Shown here piece by piece: positions 9,461-17,484 of a stretch of 42,160 nt of DNA. Positions within the stretch are counted from its first letter, which is position 1, and each line of letters begins with the position of its first letter. Source of the stretch: Thermococcus celericrescens (GTDB taxonomy: Archaea; Methanobacteriota_B; Thermococci; Thermococcales; Thermococcaceae); the NCBI RefSeq assembly GCF_001484195.1, contig NZ_LLYW01000031.1, positions 1 through 42,160 on the forward strand, in the 5' to 3' direction. Made by a program: the position numbers and the translations under genes. The notes under the pieces were generated by a model. It was not told where the DNA came from. It searched no databases and worked only from the letters and a program-made list of their open reading frames with translations.

Positions 9461-9571
9461 TTGTATATACCCACCGGCTGGCTCAAAGCCCTCAGTGCAA
9501 TCGAAGCCCTAACCGGAGCCGTCTTCATGGCGCTCATCGTCGCGGTGATTGCCCGTAAATGGATGCGCTGA
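9461..9571 (+). pseudogene. C-terminal stump of an ion-channel-like membrane protein
   Basis: The frame reads PTGWLKALSAIEALTGAVFM and then ALIVAVIARKWMR to a TGA at 9569-9571. This is the characteristic last helix of two-TM potassium-channel/Ion_trans_2 proteins, where PTGW follows the pore and IEAL..G...MAL..A...RK the inner helix. No pore or earlier sequence is present: upstream the frame meets a stop at 9458-9460 in AT-rich DNA belonging to the HEPN gene region. The channel gene therefore lost all but about 34 codons when the AT-rich segment arrived, or through a linked deletion. Confidence 0.65.
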
Positions 9572-9590
9572 ACCTAAGGTTAAAGCCAAC

Positions 9591-9599
9591 TTTTTATAC
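9591..9599 (+). promoter_or_regulatory. TATA box of the disulfide reductase gene
   Basis: TTTTTATAC, 31 bp before the ATG at 9630. A perfect 11-bp palindrome AACCTAAGGTT (9571-9581) lies just upstream, starting on the last base of the channel stump, and could be a regulator site. Confidence 0.6.
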
Positions 9600-9629
9600 C
9601 TCCTCGCCCTTCTCCCTCCGGTGGTGCTC

Positions 9630-10949
9630 ATGAAAATCGTGGTCGTCGGTTCTGGAACTGCCGGAAGCAACTTCGCGCTGTTCATGCGCAAGCTCGACAG
9701 GAAGGCCGAGATAACCGTCATCGGAAAGGAGGAAACCATGCAGTACTCCCCCTGCGCCCTGCCGCACGTCATCAGCGGCACAATAGAGAAGCCGGAGGAC
9801 GTAATCGTCTTCCCAAACGAGTTCTACGAGAAGCAGAAAATCCAGCTCATGCTCGGAACGGAGGTCAAATCCATAGACCGCGAGAGGAAGGTCGTGATCA
9901 CCGACAAGGGTGAGGTTCCCTACGACAAGCTCGTTCTGGCTGTGGGCTCAAAGGCCTTCGTCCCGCCGGTAAAGGGCGTTGAGAACGAGGGAGTCTTCAC
10001 CCTCAAGAGTCTCGACGACTTGAGGAGGATAAAGGCCTACATCGCCGAGAGGAAGCCGAAGAAGGCCGTCGTCATCGGTGCCGGTTTAATCGGCCTCGAA
10101 GGGGCTGAAGCCTTCGCGAAGCTCGGCATGGAGGTTCTTGTGGTAGAGCTCATGGACAGGCTTATGCCGACCATGCTCGACAAAGACACCGCCAAGCTCG
10201 TACAGGCCGAGATGGAGAAGCACGGCGTTTCCTTCCGCTTCGGAGTTGGGGTCAGCGAGATAATCGGCAGTCCGGTTGAGGCCGTCAAAATCGGCGACGA
10301 GGAAGTTCCGGCCGAGCTGGTTCTCGTCGCTACTGGAGTTAGGGCAAACGTCGACCTCGCAAAGGCGGCAGGCCTCGACGTGCACTGGGGCATCGTTGTA
10401 AACGAGCACCTCCAGACGAGCGACCCGGACATCTATGCGATAGGCGACTGCGCCGAGGTGATCGACGCCGTTACTGGTCAGAGAACCCTTAGCCAGCTCG
10501 GAACGAGCGCGGTGAGGATGGCAAAGATAGCAGCGGAGCACATAGCCGGAAAGGACATCTCCTTCAGGCCGGTCTTCAACACCGCAATAACCGAACTCTT
10601 CGGCCTTGAGATAGGCACCTTCGGAATAACCGAGGAGAGGGCAAAGAAGGAGGGCATTGAGATAGCCGTCGGCAAGTTCAAGGGAAGCACAAAACCCGAA
10701 TACTACCCCGGTGGAAAGCCGATAACGGTTAAGGTAATCTTCAGGAAGTCCGACAGAAAGCTCATCGGCGCCCAGATAGTCGGCGGCGAGCGCGTCTGGG
10801 GCAGGATAATGACGCTCTCCGCCCTGGCTCAGAAGGATGCAACGGTTGATGACGTCGTTTACCTCGAAACGGCTTACGCCCCGCCGATAAGCCCGACGAT
10901 AGACCCGATAAGCGTTGCCGCCGAGATGGCCCTCAGGAGATTCCGCTGA
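9630..10949 (+). CDS. FAD/NAD(P)H-dependent disulfide reductase / NADH oxidase family
   Basis: A 439-aa flavoprotein of the NADH oxidase / CoA-disulfide reductase group. It has the N-terminal FAD motif MKIVVVGSGTAGSNFALF, a single redox Cys at residue 42 in MQYSPCALPHVI (the position used by CoA-disulfide reductases and Nox), the NAD-binding motif AVVIGAGLIGLEGAEAFAKLG, the second FAD motif DIYAIGDCAEV and a C-terminal dimerisation domain. Relatives in Thermococcales reduce oxygen, CoA-disulfide or sulfur with NAD(P)H, and the natural substrate cannot be fixed from sequence. The start ATG 9630 is preceded by GGTGGTG and a TATA box. It stands alone, followed by a GC hairpin and T-rich run. Confidence 0.88.
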   Translation: MKIVVVGSGTAGSNFALFMRKLDRKAEITVIGKEETMQYSPCALPHVISGTIEKPEDVIVFPNEFYEKQKIQLMLGTEVKSIDRERKVVITDKGEVPYDKLVLAVGSKAFVPPVKGVENEGVFTLKSLDDLRRIKAYIAERKPKKAVVIGAGLIGLEGAEAFAKLGMEVLVVELMDRLMPTMLDKDTAKLVQAEMEKHGVSFRFGVGVSEIIGSPVEAVKIGDEEVPAELVLVATGVRANVDLAKAAGLDVHWGIVVNEHLQTSDPDIYAIGDCAEVIDAVTGQRTLSQLGTSAVRMAKIAAEHIAGKDISFRPVFNTAITELFGLEIGTFGITEERAKKEGIEIAVGKFKGSTKPEYYPGGKPITVKVIFRKSDRKLIGAQIVGGERVWGRIMTLSALAQKDATVDDVVYLETAYAPPISPTIDPISVAAEMALRRFR

Positions 10950-10951
10950 GT

Positions 10952-10980
10952 GGAGCCCCGGGCTCTTTTCTCCCTTCTTC
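10952..10980 (+). terminator. Likely terminator of the disulfide reductase gene
   Basis: GAGCCCCGGGCTC forms a GC-rich hairpin, followed by TTTTCTCCCTTCTTC, a pyrimidine-rich tract. Confidence 0.5.
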
Positions 10981-11019
10981 GCCCCAAGTTTGCCCTCCCT
11001 TCAATCTTTCCCGGGTTAG

Positions 11020-11245
11020 TGGCCTTGCGATGCTCGTGGTGTTTCTCGTTCTCCTCCCCGCCGGCCACATGCTCCTGGCCATTCCCACGATAGAGAAGAC
11101 CTTTCGCTCGGTGCAAGGACTTCGGCGGCTTTACTTGGGCGGGAGATGGGGATAAAGACCGGAATGCTTCTCTTCGCGGTTCATGAAGATGGAAATTGCC
11201 CTTCTCCTTGGCGCGCTGGCGTTCCTGCTACCCTTCTTCCTTTGA
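11020..11245 (+). pseudogene. Possible decayed small membrane protein gene(s)
   Basis: The gap between 10950 and 11307 contains short hydrophobic frames. From 11029 one reads MLVVFLVLLPAGHMLLAIPT and continues to a stop after about 42 codons; from 11183 another reads MKMEIALLLGALAFLLPFFL and stops. They lie in different frames and may be pieces of one broken membrane-protein gene, or chance hydrophobic sequence in GC-rich DNA. No ribosome-binding site supports either one. Confidence 0.28.
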
Positions 11246-11307
11246 GCCGTTGGAACATCAACAAAGTTTAAGTGCTCTCCCAACAACTTGGGTTTTAGGT
11301 GATTGAT

Positions 11308-13053
11308 ATGAAGGTGGACGAGAGGGATAAAATACTGCTCGGTCTTGGAACGGGGGTGCTGTTGGCATCGTCCCTCAGGGTCTTTGTGGCCGGAGCGTAC
11401 TCGAGTCTGGAGAAGACCTTCTTTTATGGAATGAACTTTCCATCCGGGCTGGGAATTCTCCTGCTCCTCCTGGCGGCCTTCCTCGTGGGGAGAATTGGTC
11501 GGAAGGTCGGGGCGGCAATAATGGTCGCCTACGCCCTCGCACTCCTCGCCACCGATGCCACAGAGTACGTCCACCTCGTAGCGGCCTTTGCCCTGCCGGT
11601 GGCCCTTGCGCTCGTCAAGGAGCTTGACGTCAAGTACCTTGCCATGGGACTCGTTGCCGACCTTTCACTCCGTGTCCTGGCCGTTGGCGGCGAGCCTGCT
11701 GACTTCCCCCACACGAGGGTTGTCCTGGCGCTCTTCCTGCTCCTGGGGGCCTATGCTCTCTGGAAGGAACCGGGAACGCTCAAAAAGCCTGGTTTTGGCC
11801 TCTACGCCTTCGCGGCCCTGCTCGAGCTGGGGCTGATTTACCCCAACGTGGTGATGCGCTACTCCGGAATGACGGTCTATTATCTTCCGGAGTTTATCGG
11901 CTTCTCCCTGCTCCTTGCCCTTGCCCTGCTCCTTGGCCCGCACCTGGCGAGGAAGCCAACGGTCGCGATGGCGCTCCTGATAGTCGGCTCGGCGACGCTC
12001 TTCCTCAAGCCCCTCTCGCTGGTTGGTCTTCCCCTCGCCCTGGCATCGACCATTGCCCTCGTTGAAAGCGCGAAGGGCAGCAGAGGGGGAGTCATCGGGG
12101 CTGTTTACCTGTTCATTGTAGCCACGCTCGCCCTCGGGGCCTACGTCGGCAGGGATATAGGCCTGCCCTTCATGGAGGATCGGCTTGAGGCCCTTATCCT
12201 GGCCGCCTCGGTGGTCTACGCCCTCAGCGCCTACGGGAAGAGCGCCGAGGTAAGCCTTCCAAGCGCGAAGGAGATCGCCGGCCCGCTCATCGGTCTCGTC
12301 CTGGCCTCGGTCATCGTCCTGGCCATCTTCAACGCGGGTCCCACCTACGACGAGGCCAAGAGAGACGTCCTAATCTGGACATACAACGTCCACCAGGGGT
12401 TCGGGCCGTACGACGGAACGTTCAACGGCTACGAGCTTGTGAACCTTCTCGCCGAGCAGAAGCCCGACGTGTGGCTCGCCCAGGAAGTTGTTGGCGGAAT
12501 GATAGGCAACGGCTACCAGGACGTCCCCCTCTTCATCTCCGCCCACCTCGGCTATGCCTACGAGTACAAGCCGGCCGTTGAGGGGACCTACGGAATAGCG
12601 GTCTTCTCCCACTGGCACATGAAGACCGAGGCCGAGCTGAACCTCGAGAGCGTGGGCCAGGCGAGACCGGCTCAGAAGGTCTCCATCGAGGAGCTGGGCA
12701 TAACGGTGGTGAACGTCCACATGGGCCTCAGCGAGGAGGAGAGAGCCATGCAGGCGGAGGAGCTCTTGAAGTTTGCCGAGAACTCGCCGGTGGCCCAGAT
12801 AATAGCGGGCGACACCAACGCCGAGCCGGATGAGAGGGCGATAGGGATACTCACGCGCGACTACCGCGACGCCTTCCCCGAGAGGCCGCCCTACACGTTC
12901 CTCTGGGAGCGCAACGGTGTCAGGGACGAGGAGAACATCGACTACATCCTGCTCAAGAAGGACTGGCCGGCCGAGGTTAAGGACCACGGCTGCCTCTGCG
13001 ACGTGGAGGTTTCGGACCACAGGCCGGTGTGGGCGGTCATCGAGCTGCCGTGA
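11308..13053 (+). CDS. Multi-pass membrane protein with C-terminal endonuclease/exonuclease/phosphatase domain
   Basis: The 581-aa product has about ten hydrophobic helices (residues 8-350) and then an EEP-fold hydrolase domain from residue about 354. Domain motifs are TYNVHQGFG (metal and active-site start), LAQEVVGG (catalytic Glu), VVNVHMGL (His), IIAGDTNAEPDE (Asp/Asn) and NIDYILL..VSDHRPVWA (final Asp/His). All expected EEP catalytic residues are present. The layout resembles CWH43/PGAP2-interacting proteins, which remodel membrane lipid anchors in eukaryotes, so an extracytoplasmic lipid or polar-head phosphodiesterase is a reasonable guess. The start ATG 11308 follows AGGTGAT. Confidence 0.78.
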   Translation: MKVDERDKILLGLGTGVLLASSLRVFVAGAYSSLEKTFFYGMNFPSGLGILLLLLAAFLVGRIGRKVGAAIMVAYALALLATDATEYVHLVAAFALPVALALVKELDVKYLAMGLVADLSLRVLAVGGEPADFPHTRVVLALFLLLGAYALWKEPGTLKKPGFGLYAFAALLELGLIYPNVVMRYSGMTVYYLPEFIGFSLLLALALLLGPHLARKPTVAMALLIVGSATLFLKPLSLVGLPLALASTIALVESAKGSRGGVIGAVYLFIVATLALGAYVGRDIGLPFMEDRLEALILAASVVYALSAYGKSAEVSLPSAKEIAGPLIGLVLASVIVLAIFNAGPTYDEAKRDVLIWTYNVHQGFGPYDGTFNGYELVNLLAEQKPDVWLAQEVVGGMIGNGYQDVPLFISAHLGYAYEYKPAVEGTYGIAVFSHWHMKTEAELNLESVGQARPAQKVSIEELGITVVNVHMGLSEEERAMQAEELLKFAENSPVAQIIAGDTNAEPDERAIGILTRDYRDAFPERPPYTFLWERNGVRDEENIDYILLKKDWPAEVKDHGCLCDVEVSDHRPVWAVIELP

Positions 13054-13089
13054 GGTTTGGTTTTTAACTCCTTTCCCCAACTTTTCTCC

Positions 13090-13359
13090 ATGCCGTCGAG
13101 GGTGAGGGTCAGCAAGCTGATGGCATACATCCTGCGCCACTCGCCCGAGGAGTTCGGACTCAGGCCGAACGTTGAGGGCTTCGTCCCGCTCAACGAGCTT
13201 GTGAATGCACTCCGAACGGTTTATCCGGACGTGACTGAGGGGCTCGTGAGGGAGATAGTCGAGAGGGACGCGAAGGGGTGCTACGAAATACTGGGAGACA
13301 AAATCCGCGCCCGCTACGGCCACAGCTTCCCCGTCTCCTTAAACCACGAGGAGGATTAG
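13090..13359 (+). CDS. Truncated RNA 2'-phosphotransferase homologue (Tpt1/KptA N-terminal lobe only)
   Basis: The 89-aa product matches the N-terminal winged-helix lobe of Tpt1/KptA, which removes 2'-phosphates from RNA with NAD. It keeps the LRH motif (R16, H17) and IRARYGHS (R73), three of the four catalytic positions. It then stops at NHEED, exactly where the NAD-binding ART lobe with the HGT motif and last Arg should start. Full-length archaeal KptA is about twice this size. No continuation is visible in any frame before the next gene. It is either a pseudogene fragment or a free RNA-binding domain. It starts at ATG 13090, 36 bp after the previous gene. Confidence 0.8.
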   Translation: MPSRVRVSKLMAYILRHSPEEFGLRPNVEGFVPLNELVNALRTVYPDVTEGLVREIVERDAKGCYEILGDKIRARYGHSFPVSLNHEED

Positions 13360-13383
13360 TGGGAAGGCTCATATACTTCCCAC
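13359..13383. promoter_or_regulatory. 8-bp perfect inverted repeat enclosing the TATA box of the C69 peptidase gene
   Basis: GTGGGAAG (13359-13366), spacer GCTCATATA, CTTCCCAC (13376-13383). The spacer holds the TATA element for the gene starting at 13407. It may be an operator, or a hairpin ending the kptA fragment transcript; it begins on that gene's last base. Confidence 0.5.
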
Positions 13384-13406
13384 CCCTATTCTGGAAGGGT
13401 GGAACC

Positions 13407-14681
13407 ATGTGTGATATTCTCGTGGCCACTCCCGAGGCCACCAAGGAAGGAATAACTCTCTTCGCCAAGAACAGCGACCGCGAGCCGAACGAAGCTCAGA
13501 TCCTTGAGTTGATACCGAGAACCAAGCACGAGGAAGGGAAGGTCAGGCTGACCTACGTGGACTTTCCCCAGGTCAAGGAAACCTACGCGGTAATCCTCTC
13601 CCGCCCCTGGTGGATGTGGGGGGCGGAGATGGGCGTGAACGAGTTCGAGCTGGCGATAGGCAACACCGCCGTCTTCACGAAGGTCAAGGTGCCAGAGAAG
13701 GGAATAACCGGAATGGACATGATACGCCTCGCCCTTGAGAGGACCAAGAGTGCGAAAGAGGCTTTGGAGTTCATAACCGGCATCGTTGAGCAGGGTTTGC
13801 AGGGTGGAAACGGGAGCAAAAGCCACAAGCTCTACTACTTCAGCTCCTTCATGATATCCGACCCCAAGGAGGCGTGGGTTCTTGAGACGGTTGGGAAGGA
13901 GTGGGTTGCCAAGAGAATCGAGGGTGTTTATTCCATCTCCAATGCGCTGACGATTGAGAATGACTGGGACATGGCATCGGAGGGCGTCGAGAGGCTCGCG
14001 AGAAAGGGTTCTTTCAGCTTTGCGGGGCACTTCTCGGACCGCTTTTACACCCACTTCGCCCGCGGCAGGGAGAGGAGGGCCTTCACGCTGGCGAAGCTGA
14101 AGGAACGTGAGGGCGAGATAACGCTCGAATACATGATGTTCCTTCTGCGCTCCCACTCCTTTGAGCCCTACCGCCAGGAGAAGGGCTCGATGAGGGACAT
14201 CTGCATGCACTACGGCGGCTTAACGAGACCCTCTCAGACGGCTTCATCTCAAGTTTCCGAGCTTGGAAAGGGCCTCCACTGGTTCACAGGTACATCAAAC
14301 CCCTGCCTGAGCATCTTCAAGCCGGTGACCTTCGAGGGCGGCCTTCCGGACCTTGGGAGAACTCCAATGGACAAATACGACCCCGAGACCTATTGGTGGC
14401 GCTTTGAGGCATTTCACAGGAAGTTTCTGACGAACTACCTGAACTACATCGAGGACTTCGCCCGCGAGAGGGATAGACTGCAGGCCGAGATAATCGAGAA
14501 GGCGAGAGAGATTGAGAAGACGCCGGAGGATCTAAAGGCGCTGACGGAGTGGGCCTTCAGGGAAGAAGCCAAGCTCCTCGAAAGGTGGGAAAAGCTGGTG
14601 AAGCCCGGAAGGCTTCCCTTCCTCTTCGGGCGGAGCTGGAGAAAGGTCAACGAAGAGGCAGGACTCAAGCTGGAGGGTTGA
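13407..14681 (+). CDS. C69-family dipeptidase / acyl-transferase-like Ntn hydrolase
   Basis: A 424-aa protein beginning MCDILVATPEATKEGITLFA. Cys2 would become the N-terminal nucleophile after Met removal, as in C69 dipeptidases and secernins, where the next conserved elements are KNSDREPNE (seen at 22-30) and an N-rich segment (SISNALTI). The C-terminal 90 residues are helical and charged. Relatives cleave dipeptides; some are acylases. Cytosolic, no signal peptide. The start is fixed by the need for Cys2 and by GGAACC/GGGTGG upstream. The GH1 gene follows three bases later, so the two form an operon. Confidence 0.82.
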   Translation: MCDILVATPEATKEGITLFAKNSDREPNEAQILELIPRTKHEEGKVRLTYVDFPQVKETYAVILSRPWWMWGAEMGVNEFELAIGNTAVFTKVKVPEKGITGMDMIRLALERTKSAKEALEFITGIVEQGLQGGNGSKSHKLYYFSSFMISDPKEAWVLETVGKEWVAKRIEGVYSISNALTIENDWDMASEGVERLARKGSFSFAGHFSDRFYTHFARGRERRAFTLAKLKEREGEITLEYMMFLLRSHSFEPYRQEKGSMRDICMHYGGLTRPSQTASSQVSELGKGLHWFTGTSNPCLSIFKPVTFEGGLPDLGRTPMDKYDPETYWWRFEAFHRKFLTNYLNYIEDFARERDRLQAEIIEKAREIEKTPEDLKALTEWAFREEAKLLERWEKLVKPGRLPFLFGRSWRKVNEEAGLKLEG

Positions 14682-14683
14682 AG

Positions 14684-15946
14684 ATGCTCAGGTTTCCGGA
14701 TGGATTTCTCCTCGGAACGGCAACCTCGTCCTACCAGATAGAGGGCGGCAACGTCTGGAGCGACTGGTGGTACTGGGCGGAGAAAGGGAAACTTCCCCCA
14801 GCTGGAAAGGCCTGCAACTCCTGGGAGCTGTACGAGAGGGACATCGAGCTTATGGCCGAGTTGGGCTACAGGGCCTACCGCTTCTCCATCGAATGGGGCC
14901 GGGTCTTTCCGGAGGAGGGAAGGCCGAACGAAGAGGCCTTAATGCGGTACCAGGGGATAATAGACCTACTCAACGAGAACGGCATTGTCCCGATGCTCAC
15001 GCTCCACCACTTCACCCTGCCCACGTGGTTCGCCCTCAAGGGGGGCTTCGAAAGGGAGGAGAACCTGGAGCACTGGAGGAGCTACGTTGAGCTGATAGCT
15101 GACAACATCGAGGGCGTTGAGCTGGTGGCGACCTTCAACGAGCCGATGGTCTACGTCGTGGCTTCATACGTGGAAGGCATGTGGCCGCCCTTCAGAAGGA
15201 ACCCGCTGAAGGCTGAGAAAGTCGCGGCAAACCTGATCAAAGCCCATGCCATCGCCTACGAGATCCTCCGCGGGAAGTTCAGGGTCGGAATAGTGAAGAA
15301 CCGCCCGCACTTCATCCCGGCGAGCGATTCAGAGAGGGACAGAAAGGCGGCGGAGGAGATAGACTACACCTTCAACCGCTCGCTCCTGGACGGAATCCTG
15401 ACCGGGAAATTCAGAGGTTTTATGAGAACCTTCGACGTCCCCCCGAGCGGCCTCGACTGGCTCGGGATGAACTACTACAACATCATAAAGGTCAAAGCTG
15501 TGAGGAACCCGCTCAAACGCTTCGCCGTCGAGGACGCCAACGTGAGCAGGAAAACAGACATGGGCTGGAGCGTCTACCCGAGGGGCATCTACGAGGGGCT
15601 GAAGGCGTTCTCGGGGTATAACCTTCCGCTCTACGTCACCGAGAACGGGATAGCGACGCTCGACGACGAGTGGCGCATCGAGTTCATAGTCCAACACCTC
15701 CAGTATGTCCACAGAGCTTTGGAAGAGGGCATCGACGTGAGGGGCTACTTCTACTGGTCGCTCATAGACAACTACGAGTGGGCTGAGGGTTTTAGACCGC
15801 GCTTTGGACTCATAGAGGTCGACTACGATACGTTCGAGAGGAAGCCGAGGAGGAGCGCCCACGTCTACGGCGAAATCGCAAAGAAGGGAGAGATAAGCGA
15901 CGAGCTGCTTGGGCGGTACTCTATAAAATTCCTCCGACGTTTTTAG
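14684..15946 (+). CDS. GH1 beta-glycosidase (beta-glucosidase/beta-mannosidase type)
   Basis: A 420-aa family 1 glycoside hydrolase with the family start FPDGFLLGTATSSYQIEGG, acid/base Glu153 in TFNEP and nucleophile Glu320 in YVTENG. The segment SLIDNYEWAEGFRPRFGL is the usual GH1 end of barrel. It is shorter than the 470-510-aa Sulfolobus/P. furiosus CelB type and closer to the 423-aa P. horikoshii enzyme active on alkyl glucosides (comparison from memory). No signal peptide, so probably intracellular. Substrate (beta-glucoside, mannoside or galactoside) cannot be decided here. Translation probably depends on the C69 gene just upstream. Confidence 0.92.
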   Translation: MLRFPDGFLLGTATSSYQIEGGNVWSDWWYWAEKGKLPPAGKACNSWELYERDIELMAELGYRAYRFSIEWGRVFPEEGRPNEEALMRYQGIIDLLNENGIVPMLTLHHFTLPTWFALKGGFEREENLEHWRSYVELIADNIEGVELVATFNEPMVYVVASYVEGMWPPFRRNPLKAEKVAANLIKAHAIAYEILRGKFRVGIVKNRPHFIPASDSERDRKAAEEIDYTFNRSLLDGILTGKFRGFMRTFDVPPSGLDWLGMNYYNIIKVKAVRNPLKRFAVEDANVSRKTDMGWSVYPRGIYEGLKAFSGYNLPLYVTENGIATLDDEWRIEFIVQHLQYVHRALEEGIDVRGYFYWSLIDNYEWAEGFRPRFGLIEVDYDTFERKPRRSAHVYGEIAKKGEISDELLGRYSIKFLRRF

Positions 15947-15994
15947 TCTCCCCATATTTATATTTCTTATACAATGCAAAAAGAGAAAAGGAAG

Positions 15995-17386
15995 TCATCT
16001 CTCAGTGTTTGGATCAAGTGAGTTAGGACAGAAGTTTCCAATGCATGGTGGGGATGAATCCTGGCCGTCATCTATTGTGGTAAAGTACATTGCCACTTCT
16101 ACGTTGTTGTTATCCGCGAGTTCAAGAGTCCTATTTAGTATGGAGGCGTAATAGAGCTGATTAGGGGCTCCCCGTTCTATGTCAACGTTGTAAGTGGTAA
16201 CGGATTGTGAAGTTGATGAGTAGCTGAACGTTATTGACAATGCCCCAATCACCGGAAGCTTGCTCCAGAGCCAGTTAACGGCGGAACCTCCCAGGGGGGT
16301 TGAATAAAACTTATATCCCGAACTTCCCTGGAAATCGAAAATTATATTGTCGTAGATCCCTTCTTCTGAAGTCCTCACAGCCTCAAATTTCGTCCCAATG
16401 TTAATTGTGGGAAAGTGAGAACTCGAAAGGTAATCTGTCAGTAAGTGACCCCTGTTCAAATCGCTTTCCCTGACAGTACGATATCCGCTCATCATGATTT
16501 CCAGGGGATAAACTCCAGCAATGGGGATACTAGCGTACTCCTTCCTCCACTTATCGTACACTGGAACGTTGTAAATAACGACCACGTACTTCAGCGGGAG
16601 ATTCAAGTACCTATCAAGGTACCCATCCCCTGTTCTTACGTATGGCTTTGGCGCGTAGCTAACCTTCAGCGTTGAGCCTGAGTACGAAGTTCCAAAGTCT
16701 AGGACTGGTATCCCGTCCACACTCAAGCTCCACATTGATTTTGTGCTTGTTGTCAGCTGGATGCCCCATGCAATCCCAAGAATGGTAATTTTCTTAGATC
16801 CTCCGGTCCTGACTTTTAATCCCATGAAGGGGATCCATTCCGTGAAGGTTTTTGAGTCCGCATAATATGAGTCCTGGAGGTACTCCCAGTTTTCAATTAT
16901 GCAGTATCTGGCATTAAGCTCTTCATAGCCCTGAGGACAGGACGACGTTCCAAAAACCGAACGCAGTTTGTACTTCAACCTTGCCGTTACTGGGAGTCTC
17001 ATCCTTGGTTTGGTGGAGGGTTCAGCAACTTCCGCTATTGAGAACATGCCCTTCAGTTCAAGAGGTTTCCCTGGCTGGATGCTTTTTACGCCAATCTTCC
17101 CGTCTTTTGTGAAGTATATTGCCAGTGGAGTGGGTACAGTGTGCAGGTTTTCAGTAGCCCCTGCTTCACGCCACTTTTTGCTCTCTGTTCTCAGAGTCAC
17201 GAGACCGCTGAGGCGTCCCTGCTTGAGGAGCTTTACCCCTCCCTCTGGGGAAGGCTGGAATATGAAGACTTTAGCACCTCCCTGGAGGTAAGTTCTTTCG
17301 ACACTCAGAAAGTCCGTCGCTGCCATGCCAATGGCAGAGGTTAACAATATAGTTAGCAACAAAACTCCAACAATCTTAAGTTTCAT
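15995..17386 (-). CDS. Secreted protein of unknown function, 463 aa
   Basis: A signal peptide is clear (MKLKIVGVLLLTILLTSAIG, then MAA), and the mature part is rich in Ser, Thr, Tyr and beta-strand-like sequence without membrane helices. Two cysteine pairs (SSCPQGYEELNARYC; PPCIGNFC near the end) may form disulfides outside the cell. I recognise no catalytic family. The gene is noticeably more AT-rich than the operons on both sides and stands alone, hinting at transfer. A TATA-like CTATAAG lies close to the start (about 17396-17403). Similar AT-rich secreted genes occur at the right end of the window. Confidence 0.7.
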   Translation of the reverse strand: MKLKIVGVLLLTILLTSAIGMAATDFLSVERTYLQGGAKVFIFQPSPEGGVKLLKQGRLSGLVTLRTESKKWREAGATENLHTVPTPLAIYFTKDGKIGVKSIQPGKPLELKGMFSIAEVAEPSTKPRMRLPVTARLKYKLRSVFGTSSCPQGYEELNARYCIIENWEYLQDSYYADSKTFTEWIPFMGLKVRTGGSKKITILGIAWGIQLTTSTKSMWSLSVDGIPVLDFGTSYSGSTLKVSYAPKPYVRTGDGYLDRYLNLPLKYVVVIYNVPVYDKWRKEYASIPIAGVYPLEIMMSGYRTVRESDLNRGHLLTDYLSSSHFPTINIGTKFEAVRTSEEGIYDNIIFDFQGSSGYKFYSTPLGGSAVNWLWSKLPVIGALSITFSYSSTSQSVTTYNVDIERGAPNQLYYASILNRTLELADNNNVEVAMYFTTIDDGQDSSPPCIGNFCPNSLDPNTER

Positions 17387-17484
17387 AATCTCACCTTATA
17401 GAGTTCTCAATCATTTTTCTGAATTTATTTCTTATAAACTTTACTGCATAAAGTTGTTCAAATACCTGTCGACATAAGGATAAT

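Noticed and set aside
12370-13323. Long minus-strand frame (317 codons) opposite the EEP domain
   Set aside because: It is the shadow of a well-supported gene on the other strand, with low-complexity composition typical of antisense frames in GC-rich DNA.
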